Of a stretch of 64,000 nucleotides of DNA, positions 54,583-64,000 are shown piece by piece (position 1 is the stretch's first letter; every line of letters begins with the position of its first letter). Below the pieces are notes generated by a model. That model made no database searches. It saw nothing but the letters and a program-made list of their open reading frames with translations, and was not told where the DNA came from. The position numbers were made by a program, and so were the translations under genes. The stretch spans positions 5,890,001 through 5,954,000 of the forward strand of contig NC_079514.1 in the NCBI RefSeq assembly GCF_000801105.2, read 5' to 3'. This stretch comes from Raphanus sativus. Its lineage: Eukaryota > Streptophyta > Magnoliopsida > Brassicales > Brassicaceae.

Positions 54583-54992
54583 TGACGTGTTAGGGTTATT
54601 ATTTGATTGGGCTTATGGGCCAACTAATTCATTTACGGATCAATAAGAAAGACCAATCCACACTGGTGCTGATGTGGCAAAAATAAAGATTTCTCATTGG
54701 AGGATTTTCCAATCCTATGTGGACATGCTAAATGATGAGATTATTCTCTTTTTAGTATTGTATTGATATATATAGTTAAAAGTATTTATATTGACCATTT
54801 AACCTCATAAATGTGATAAATAATATTGTGGTAGTTACATTACATATTCACATTAATATACACAAAGAACAGGTTGATTTAGTTAAGTTTACGGAGTTAA
54901 TTACAATATCTTTCGTTAAAACCAAAATAGTTAATAAGTTTCAGAAAGAAAAAAAAACTAAAATAGTTAATAAGGCTGGCTCGAGGAAAGAA

Positions 54993-55211
54993 ATGTTGAC
55001 TGCTGTAGAGGATTGGCCTTATGATCCAGAGAGAAAAGTGATGAGGACGAATAGGAAATGTCATAAGTGCCACAGAATCTCAGCTGAGAAAAGGCAGAGG
55101 ATGGCGAAGCTGATGCCGAAGATGCCTCACATGCTTCTAGATTACAAGAAGAGAAGATGGGAGAAGAAGATGAAGGAAGAAGAGAAAGCTAAAAGAAGAC
55201 AAGTGATTTGA
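54993..55211 (+). CDS. Short conserved-looking basic protein
   Basis: From ATG 54993 a 72-residue frame reads MLTAVEDWPYDPERKVMRTN then RKCHKCHRISAEKRQRMAKL and ends with a Lys/Glu-rich helix and RRQVI. A CHKCH motif suggests a small zinc-binding site. The frame extends upstream to 54813 but those residues are AT-driven. It may be the last exon of a longer gene whose 5' part was removed by the Helitrons immediately to the left. I do not recognise the family. Confidence 0.45.
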   Translation: MLTAVEDWPYDPERKVMRTNRKCHKCHRISAEKRQRMAKLMPKMPHMLLDYKKRRWEKKMKEEEKAKRRQVI

Positions 55212-55690
55212 TGAAATTTTGTTAATAAAGTCAATAGTACGTTCCGAGATAAAACATAAATATTATGATAATCTTATCGAACTAAGCTATATTTTCTTGT
55301 AAATTAGTTCTTATCTAAATCATATTTCTAGAATAAAATAAAAAATCTATGAATAGAATATGAATAACAATTAGCGAGTAAAAATAACATGTTTGGTGTT
55401 TATCAAAACTTACATATTCGAGAAAAAAAATAAGATTTGTGCGGCCAATGTTGACCAAGTTTCTCTACCACACGACCAAAACTGACGCAAGCAATGATAA
55501 TAAAGAGATGCCGCCACTCAAAAATATAAAAAGGTGTCCAGGTTCAATGAACCTAGTTTCATCTGATTCTTTTATTAATCCCAAATTTGTTCAGACAGAT
55601 AGATCTCAAACCAAACAAACAAACACTTAGATCGTACAATTGTCTGAAGAAAAAAAAACATAAAAATTTGTTTATTTGTTTTTGTGTGAA
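55212..55690. other. Intergenic DNA, promoter of APR3
   Basis: AT-rich with no gene other than a chance ORF at 55439-55630. It should contain the sulfur-responsive promoter of the next gene. I see no unambiguous TATA box. Confidence 0.5.
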
Positions 55691-57221
55691 ATGGCACTAG
55701 CAATCAACGTTTCTTCATCGTCTTCTCCGATCTCAACCTCTAGCTTCCCTTCTTCAGACCTCAAAACTCCACAAATCGGTTCGTTGAGGTTATCGGATCG
55801 AATCAATGTCTCATCAGCGTCTATGAGTCTATCCTCCGGGAAACGATCCTCCGTAAAATCTCTGAACGTGCAGTCGATCACAAAGGAAGCCATGGTTGCT
55901 TCTGGTGAGTTGTGTTAAATTGTGATCTTGGTTTATTTTTGGTTAAGTTTTATGCTAATGATCTTGTCCTTTTCACAAAACAGAGGTTACTACAGAGAAA
56001 GAAGTAGATGTGGTGGAAGTGGAAGACTTTGAGGAGCTAGCAAAGAAGCTAGAGACTGCTTCTCCTCTTGAAATCATGGACAAGGCTCTTGAAAAATTCG
56101 GAAACGACATTGCAATTGCCTTTAGGTAACGAATATTTAAAACTTTTTCAGTTAATAACATTTTTGCTAATTTAATTTTTTTTCTTGTTATCAGTGGAGC
56201 TGAAGATGTTGCTCTGATCGAGTATGCTCATTTAACAGGAAGACCGTACAGGGTATTCAGTTTAGACACAGGGAGATTGAATCCCGAAACGTACAGACTC
56301 TTCGACACGGTGGAGAAACACTACGGTATTCGAATAGAGTACATGTTCCCCGATGCTGTCGAGGTACAAGCTTTGGTTAGAAACAAAGGTTTGTTCTCTT
56401 TCTACGAAGACGGTCACCAGGAGTGTTGCCGTATCAGAAAAGTGAGACCGTTGAGGCGTGCTTTGAAAGGTTTACGCGCTTGGATCACCGGACAGAGAAA
56501 AGATCAATCGCCGGGAACGAGGTCGGAGATCCCCGTCGTTCAGGTCGATCCGGTGTTCGAAGGACTAGAGGGTGGAGCTGGGAGTTTGGTGAAGTGGAAC
56601 CCGGTTGCGAACGTTGAAGGGAACGATGTTTGGAGCTTCTTGAGGACGATGGATGTTCCGGTGAACACGCTGCATGCTGCGGGGTATGTTTCGATAGGGT
56701 GTGAGCCTTGCACGAGGGCGGTTTTGCCAGGTCAGCACGAGAGGGAAGGGAGGTGGTGGTGGGAGGACGCTAAGGCGAAAGAGTGTGGGCTTCACAAAGG
56801 GAACATCAAAGAGAGTAGCAACGGAGACGAAGCTGCTAATGTCAATGGAACAACAGTCGAGGATATTTTCAGAAGCGAGAATGTTGTGAGCTTGAGCAGG
56901 CAAGGGATTGAGAATCTGATGAAGCTGGAGAACCGTAAAGAGGCGTGGATCGTTGTGCTTTACGCGCCTTGGTGCCCGTTTTGCCAAGCGATGGAGGCTT
57001 CGTTCGATGAGTTGGCGGATAAGTTGAGGGGAGGAGATGGTGTGAAGGTGGCTAAGTTTAGAGCTGATGGTGACCAGAAGGAGTTTGCTAAAAGCGAGTT
57101 GCAGCTTGGGAGCTTTCCGACGATACTTGTGTTCCCGAAGAACTCTTCGAGACCTATCAAGTATCCATCTGAGAAGAGAGATGTTGATTCTTTGACATCT
57201 TTCTTGAATCTTGTTAGGTGA
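55691..57221 (+). CDS. APR3: 5'-adenylylsulfate reductase 3, plastid (APS reductase)
   Basis: Three exons (55691-55904, 55984-56125, 56195-57221) with GT-AG introns give 460 residues. The enzyme reduces adenosine 5'-phosphosulfate to sulfite with glutathione, the key step of plastid sulfate assimilation. The N-terminus ([14 protein letters not shown]) is a Ser-rich transit peptide. The reductase domain has [10 protein letters not shown] and the [4Fe-4S] cysteines C196-C197 (ECCRIRK) and C288-x2-C291 (CEPC). The catalytic cysteine is in KECGLHKG (C316). A C-terminal thioredoxin-fold domain carries the glutaredoxin-like CPFC site (379-382). The N-terminal sequence fits Arabidopsis APR3 (At4g21990) better than APR1 or APR2. 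All key residues are intact. It is convergent with ATG8a, 387 bp apart, as in Arabidopsis by gene number. Confidence 0.96.
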
Positions 57222-57608
57222 GAATCAGTCGACTTCACTGATGTGAAAGAGATGAGTTAAAGAACGAACCATTCAGTCTTGTTCCAGAATGCTAGAACAG
57301 ATGAAGATCATGAGATCCTCTAATGAATGTTTAGTTGTGGTTAAAATGTTTGCTTTTGTGCTTATATTTTTGTTTACCAAACTTCTCAGTTTTGTACTCT
57401 GTTTGCTTATATGTTTATGTAAACAAGTTTTCCAGCATGGCTTTAATATAATAATATTGGAGTGCAAAAGAATGTGAAAGAAAAATAATGTTTCTAAATA
57501 TCATAAATCCAAAACATGAAAAAGCAAAGCAAAAGCCAGAGAAGAAGGAAGAGGAATGTACATCTTATCTTCCTAGTTTATGTATATTACATAAAGATCA
57601 AAGTTTAT
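57222..57608. other. Shared 3' region of APR3 and ATG8a
   Basis: These 387 bp separate two convergent stop codons and must hold both 3' UTRs. AATAAT and ATAATA-type signals near 57440-57490 are possible poly(A) signals. No ORF is credible. Confidence 0.5.
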
Positions 57609-58546
<938 letters not shown>

Positions 58547-60326
58547 TCGATTGGACTCTGCAAATTTCAAGCATGCAAAGATCATAATCTCGATATTTAT
58601 ATACACGATCTATGATTAAAACCGACCGTCTGCGAGATCAGGAAAGTAATAAACAGAGAGGAACCCTAGAAACATACCCGGAGAAGGAACTGTATGCGAT
58701 TCGTCGAAACTTAGGGTTTGCTAGGAAAACAAATCGATTTGATAAGGATAAGAAGTCAGTATCAAAAGAGGCTTATAACTTTTATAAGAGTATAAAAACT
58801 AAACCAAAAAGTAAATAATTGATTTAGGGTTTTCTAAAAGGGTTTGCCTACACGGAACCGTAACTTCCGCTGTTTGTGGGAATCGTTAACCACTTGGCTT
58901 AGTATTGATAGTTGATTGGACGACAAGCAATCTCTTACACCTGTCTTACGTCAGCACCGTCGATTTATTTCGAGCCTTTTGGGCTGAACTGGGCCTTATT
59001 ATTCGGTTAGTTGTTTAGCTTCTAATATATTTCATTCATAGTGTTAGTTGATGGCACAATTGTTATCACAGAAATTAAATTTTAAATTTCTAAAGAGTCA
59101 ATTATAAAATAAATAAATAATGTATAAAGAGGGTTGGTTCTGGGCATATATATCACTGAAACATTGGCCTTCACCCTTCATTTTTATAAAATCTAATATA
59201 CATAAGTTATATAATTCAAAAACTGAAAAGTTAGATAAGATTATTACTCAAGACTTTTACATGGCCAAATGAATCTCAATAACTTTTGTAGTTGGTAGGA
59301 CTTGTTTTCTACCATAAATCCACATGTCAAACTATCATTTACGTTACAGCGTTGCTAGCTGCTGCTACTTGCTTGTAAAGCTGCTCTAAGTGAGAATGTA
59401 GATAGGACCGAAGTATAGATCCTGAACTGAATTTTACTTGAAGTAAAGAAAACTTTGATGAAGATTGAACAAACTAGTTATGTTTATAACCTGATATGTT
59501 TTGTTAATAAACAAACTAAACCAAATCCCAACCACAGTTAATAAACAAACTAAACCTGATATATTAGTTTGAAAATAAATCTTACTATAGTGCCTTTATT
59601 AATGTAAAAACATGTTATCATAGATTTATACTCTGAAAGTAGTTTTAACAATGAATTAACATTTTAAAAAATTAAACAGATTCAAACAAAACAAGATGAT
59701 TTTCAGAAAGTTGTATGAGAATTTCAAACTAAATATCCAAAACTAAAACCCGAAATGGGTAAAATATACCCATCACCTAGCAACACCATCTCTACTTGAT
59801 AGGACTTATACAGCAATGAAAAGAGAAAGCTAATGAGCAATATGGCACGAGGCCTTAATTTCATGTCGGACCAAAAATGTTAGTATCATCACCAACATTA
59901 ACATTTTCTCCTTGATCGAGCCCAGCAAATGGGGAGTAGATTGAGGGGTTCTCAAAATTCATTATCAAAGGTTCCAAAGGAATATTACCACTTTCCGAAA
60001 ATGAAAATCATAAGCTTATTAATACAAATTAAAGACAACATACGAAAAATGATATGGGTCCCATGCATGGGCTTGACAAGTCATCCTCATCGTCATCATG
60101 CTTATCTAAAAAATCCAAAAACCTAACAACAACAAAAAAGAAAGAGAACTCAACCATATTGGTAGAGCCATGATTCCCTACATGATAATAACGACAATAA
60201 CATTGCATTTTAAATAAATCATGTGGATACCATAAAGTTTAGGTTTAAATTCATGATAATGAGATGGTATGGTGGTGGTAAAGAGAGTTACTAGATATTG
60301 ATCATGCTCTCTATACCATGACATAA
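58547..60326. other. ATG8a promoter and intergenic DNA
   Basis: 58547-58850 probably holds the ATG8a leader, possibly with a 5' UTR intron. The rest is AT-rich with small chance ORFs (58612-58818, 59929-60126). No element terminus was recognised. Confidence 0.5.
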
Positions 60327-60800
60327 CTATGGTGGCGATGATGTGGATGTGACGTTCGATTCCAAGAAGCCTGTCTTGGTTAAGACAGCATTTCTTGTTT
60401 TGCTGAGGTCTCTTCCTTTGAGTGTTCTTCCAATTCCTTCACACATGGAGAAAGATGAGATCTGCGTTCTTGCAAGCCTTCTTGCCACCAATTCATGTGG
60501 AGGAACCATTGAGTCTTCATCATCATCTTCATCTTGAGTGGCCCAGGAATGCAAATGGTTGCTTCTTGTGTTCATCTTCGTATTCCCATAAATCTTGGAC
60601 CAGTCAGGAACATTCATTGGAGCAGATGACTGTTTTGCCCCTGAGACCTCGTTGCCCTTAGGAATGTACCTTGCAGAAGATGAAGAAGCGGCTGAGAAGA
60701 GATCGCTACTTCTGGAAATTCTCATTTGAGGACCTTGAGTTTCCTTTTCTCTCAAAACTGACCACACATCTTCTTCTTGAAACTCTTCTCCTCCTTCCAT
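60327..60800 (-). CDS. S40-like senescence regulator (DUF584)
   Basis: This is a single-exon protein of 157 residues. The C-terminal signature VARRLARTQISSFSMCEGIG followed by RTLKGRDLSKTRNAVLTKTG and FLE (about 105-147) is diagnostic of the plant S40/DUF584 family, small nuclear proteins linked to leaf senescence. The N-terminus MEGGEEFQEEDVWSVL is acidic and also family-typical. An acidic DEDDDEDS patch precedes the core. No defects are visible. By position it should be the ortholog of At4g21970. The promoter lies right of 60800 and holds purine-rich GA runs near 60930. Confidence 0.9.
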   Translation of the reverse strand: MEGGEEFQEEDVWSVLREKETQGPQMRISRSSDLFSAASSSSARYIPKGNEVSGAKQSSAPMNVPDWSKIYGNTKMNTRSNHLHSWATQDEDDDEDSMVPPHELVARRLARTQISSFSMCEGIGRTLKGRDLSKTRNAVLTKTGFLESNVTSTSSPP

Positions 60801-62539
60801 TGTTACAAAAAAACCCCAGTCCTTAATACTTCTTCCTCTAGCTGCAACTAAGTGGTATTCTTCCTCCTGAAAACATGAAAATACTCCAACATTTTATCTT
60901 AAGACCAAAAGAAATAAGAGATAGAGGTAGGGAGAGAAAGAGGAGAGAGAGAGGGAGAGAATTAAATTACCTGAGAGAAGCAGAGGAAGATTCAGTGAAA
61001 ATATGATGTATAAAAATGTGAACCGTAAACAACATTAAACAATCTCTCTTTGCTGGCAAATGAGAGACAGAGAGGTCATTGATTGCTTCAAGGGAATCAA
61101 AAGCCTCCACAATAGGCAGAGGATTCATAAAGATCCAAAACTGTAATAATTTCGTACTTTTTTTGGGGTGCCAATACTGTGAATTAAATATATAATAAAT
61201 AAAATAATTAAAAGGTTAGATCATAGAGGAGTGGTATCCTTTGGTACTATTTCTACTAAGACCTGCCAAAATTATTGATAGAGTCTGATTCATGCAAGAA
61301 GACAAAGAAACTGTACTATATAAGAAAAGACTTGCTTTATCTCAATCTTTTTCCTAACACACATTGTGCTCTCTAATCATTTTTGTAGCTATACATATTT
61401 TGTTAGTAATTAAAGAGGAAATATCAAATATGTACAATTCTCTCTGAAAAGAGTTTGTAATCATTCTATATTATCCTTTTTGAGAATATTTGCTTAATTG
61501 TTTCTTTTAACCAATTTTATAAGATTCTTGGTTTCTATTGCGAAGTACGTATTATTATTGAAAAGGTGTTCTAGAAACATACTCTATAGTATTTATCACA
61601 CCAAAAATCTGAATCCCGTGTTCGTACACACGTATATACATCAAACTTTTTGGTGGGGTAAGAATCAAATGGATTTGTAGTTTCTGAAAATCAATTTGTT
61701 AGGCTGTCCAATCAAACGCTTCGTGGGTCTCCTCGCAAGGGATGTTATTCGAAAGCACGATGTATGGAAAAGTGTAGTTTTCACATAACACCTCTAAATT
61801 GTAAAAGTTTCTTATTTAACCTCTCCAATTTTAAAAGATACATATATGTACCCTAACTTGTAAAAGACCTCGAGTCCAAACTCCGAACTTAAGAAAAACT
61901 TCAAAGAACATATTTTGAATCAAGTACACTGATGCGCATCGGTGTAAGAAAAAACTCAAAACTCATCAGTGTAGATAATTTATCTTGTATATTGTTCCTT
62001 AGAAAACTCATGACTTCATGTACATTGGAAGTGTAGAAACAGTGAAATTATAATGATATGTTGGAACATATGCGGCTTTAACCGTTTGGCTGTAAATTCG
62101 AGTTGTGGACGATGGCTTTTTTAGCTGATGAGTTTTGAGTTGTAACATGAAATTATCATCTACAAGAGAAGAATAGAAGTGCAGAAATAGTTGAACATGA
62201 GACAATGTAGTGGTACCTCTTTCTCGATCGGATGCAGCCTGCATGTGACAATGGTTCTGGCTATACTCTTTTGAGTTATTTACTCCAATCCCACTTGGTG
62301 ACATGCTGCATAATTCAAATGACTACACCAATTTGGGTTTCTTTATATGGGCTTTGCTCAGTCTCATTTAATGTTGGTTATTCATTACATTAACTTGTGG
62401 CCTTTTCATTTGAAACTGGACCTGAGAAGATAAAACACTCTATTTTATAATCTCCTACATTTAATGGAAAGACTTTAATTAGGAAAAATAAATGCAAGAT
62501 TTAAAGTGGTACTAAAAGTTGAATCAATTATAAAGAATA
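60801..62539. other. S40 promoter and intergenic DNA
   Basis: A GA-rich microsatellite-like tract (about 60920-60960) lies in the probable S40 leader. No further gene is supported; a 98-residue minus ORF at 62008-62304 has no domain. Confidence 0.5.
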
Positions 62540-63176
62540 CTAGATTTCGATTAAAGCGCGGGTCTATATATCTATTTTAAATAATTAATTTTATAACATA
62601 AAATTTGCACATAAATTTTATTTAATGCGTTCTGTAATATTATTTAATAGTTAGTTGCGAAAAACATTATTTAATAGTTTTTTTGCCATAACATTATTTA
62701 ATAGTTATTTACATGTTTTTAATGATCAATATCTAAAAATATTTATTTTGTGAAAATAATATGAAAAAGAGAATTCGGCCTATTGGGATCAAATCATATC
62801 CAAGTTATGATATATTTATTAAACTTAAAATATGGATTTTATTTAATTGTTTAAATATTTTAAAATCTATTCTTTAAATGTAAAAAAAAATCATTTAACA
62901 ATAATTCAAAAAATCCTATCAAATATATATATATGCACAATCGGGTTACATAAGAATATAGATTGTTACCTGAAACTATTTTTAAGTATTAATTTTGATT
63001 AAATAATAAAATGCCATTATTATAGGAATGTATTTATTATGAAAGTTTTTTTAAAAGAAAAACTTACATTAATGAATGACATCTCATTTTGTAAATAACT
63101 TCAAAAACGAATAATAGATTTTTTTTTTATCAAATAACGAATAATAGATTAAGACTGCTTTAATAGTATACAAGGA
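62540..63176 (-). mobile_element. Probable small Helitron
   Basis: CTAG (62540-62543) followed by TTTCGATTAAAGCGCGGGT looks like a Helitron 3' end with one eroded hairpin arm. The right limit reads on minus TCCTTGTATACTATTAAAGC, a typical 5' start. The 637-bp interior is AT-rich and non-coding. The flanking bases fit imperfectly, so boundaries are tentative. Confidence 0.45.
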
Positions 63177-63930
63177 CTATGTCCTCTGGAAAGTGGAAAC
63201 CTTGGTTCCCTCATGTTAGTGCAAGCTGAAAAACAAACAAATCTCATTTTCATTCAGTATAGTTTTTTTAATCTTTAATTTCATGTTGATGTGCATTTTT
63301 TCTGTGTTAGTGTAAAATTATCATTGTGTGATGTTGGGTTTGAATACAAATGTCTCGGCAAATATATGTTCATATGTATTTCCATAATATAATTATTCAT
63401 TCCTTTCATTCCATAAATATAAAACAAACGAAAACAAAATTGTCAGCAATCCCAAGTCAATTAAATTAAGTTTCCATTCAACATAACTACCTTTTGTAAA
63501 GGTCTACCGTCTACGTATACTACGATTCAAGAAAAAATGATAGTAGGGTTGACGCCGAGGATGAGGCTTATCCTGAGAATTAGATTGATCTCTTTGCTCT
63601 GAAATTTCAAGTGTGACCTCGTCAATTTTGATGTAGAGACATTGACATCGACCAACTACTTTCTTGAAGTTGCTTCTGTTCTTCCTTGCCTTTTCCCTTC
63701 TTTGAATAGGATGCCCAACCCCCAACCAATACAAAGAATGGTGGAGCATTCAACTTTAGGCACAGTTATTTTGACCGGTGAAATTATTTCCACAAAGTCT
63801 TTCTCAGTCCCCTAATGGAGTCAACGTCGAATGTCCCATTGTTCAATTACGCAAAAAACCTCTTTGTTTTACTCTTTGCTCCACAAATCTATGTACCAAG
63901 CTCACTAATCCTTTCTCCATTATCACACGA
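63177..63930. other. Intergenic DNA, promoter of the edge gene
   Basis: A minus-strand ORF of 81 residues at 63504-63749 has some non-random composition (HHSLYWLGVGHPIQRREKAR) but no recognised domain; it may be a gene relic. The last 100 bases before 63931 are probably the leader of the gene starting there. Confidence 0.4.
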
Positions 63931-64000
63931 ATGGATTTATCTCTTTTCCTTACCATAGTTGCTGCTGCAATAGGCTTCTTCTTGATTTTTCGAAAAATCA
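63931..64000 (+). CDS. N-terminus of a membrane-anchored protein, cut by window edge
   Basis: From ATG 63931 the frame reads MDLSLFLTIVAAAIGFFLIF then RKI and leaves the window. A short hydrophobic stretch followed by basic residues is a signal anchor like that of ER-bound cytochromes P450, but 23 residues cannot settle the family. Confidence 0.5.
   Translation, partial: MDLSLFLTIVAAAIGFFLIFRKI

Larger units (their letters stand above)
50337..54766 (-). mobile_element. Helitron A, chimeric gene-capture element
   Basis: Read on minus, the 5' end is TCAATACAATACTAAAAAGA (at 54766). The 3' end is the hairpin CCCGGGC-GTA-GCCCGGG (50348-50364) followed by CTAG (50337-50340). An A (50336) and a T (54767) flank it, as required. 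It is 4,430 bp. From its 5' side it carries O-fucosyltransferase exons (53690-53960), HY5 exons (53090-53522) and another unidentified fragment (52434-52622), all in the same orientation. No Rep-helicase is seen. It sits directly against the 5' end of Helitron B, whose terminal sequence is nearly the same. Confidence 0.85.

Noticed and set aside
58612..58818. 68-residue basic ORF upstream of ATG8a
   Set aside because: It lies in the ATG8a promoter or leader, has no homology I recognise and has low-complexity Lys codons.

Overview
This window looks like nuclear DNA of a Brassicaceae plant, most likely Brassica, Raphanus or a close relative. The genes have GT-AG introns, the intergenic DNA is AT-rich, Helitrons, Ty1/copia elements, LINEs and MITEs are dense, and there are three assembly gaps of exactly 100 N (28726-28825, 41089-41188, 42495-42594). 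The recognisable genes match, from my memory of Arabidopsis thaliana, one region of chromosome 4: an F-box/DUF295 cluster, a serine-rich MAKR-like gene, a RING gene, IMMUTANS, APR3, ATG8a and an S40/DUF584 gene. The species cannot be fixed from sequence alone.

Left third (1-23.7 kb). An apparently intact F-box/DUF295 gene (2361-3530) is followed by a frameshifted copy (11662-12836) and a 3' fragment (13591-14001). The last two lie in a tandem duplication that also copied the end of the neighbouring serine-rich gene (14580-15545, minus). Between F-box copies 1 and 2 about 6.6 kb of Helitron DNA is inserted. It carries seven exons of an EFR3/SRL2-like ARM-repeat gene. A LINE fragment, a small GC-rich retroposon with 17-bp target duplications, a lectin receptor kinase remnant, a MITE and a RING-HC gene (22999-23622, minus) follow.

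Middle third (24-45 kb). A broken IMMUTANS (plastid terminal oxidase) gene lies on the minus strand at 25184-26440, with a second, more decayed piece at 27700-28025. Next come a decayed minus-strand copia element (28826-33874), a full-length, apparently intact copia element with identical 130-bp LTRs and TA...TA ends (34491-39372), a complete TRIM (39680-40305), AT-rich repeats, and another F-box/DUF295 gene broken by a small deletion (43523-44603).

Right third (45-64 kb). Two Helitrons of one family lie head to tail on the minus strand (45681-50336 and 50337-54766). The second appears to have inserted within the terminus of the first. The second carries fragments of an O-fucosyltransferase gene and of the light-signalling bZIP gene HY5. 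The first carries exon-like pieces and a 163-bp tandem duplication. A gene-dense end follows: a short ORF, APR3 (55691-57221, plus), ATG8a (57609-58546, minus, convergent with APR3), an S40/DUF584 gene (60327-60800, minus) and the first codons of a membrane-anchored protein at the right edge.

The working genes do not form one pathway. They cover protein turnover (F-box, RING), sulfate assimilation (APR3), autophagy (ATG8a) and senescence (S40). The most unusual biology is in the mobile DNA: repeated Helitron gene capture, nested Helitrons, and the partly erased gene cluster into which they inserted.
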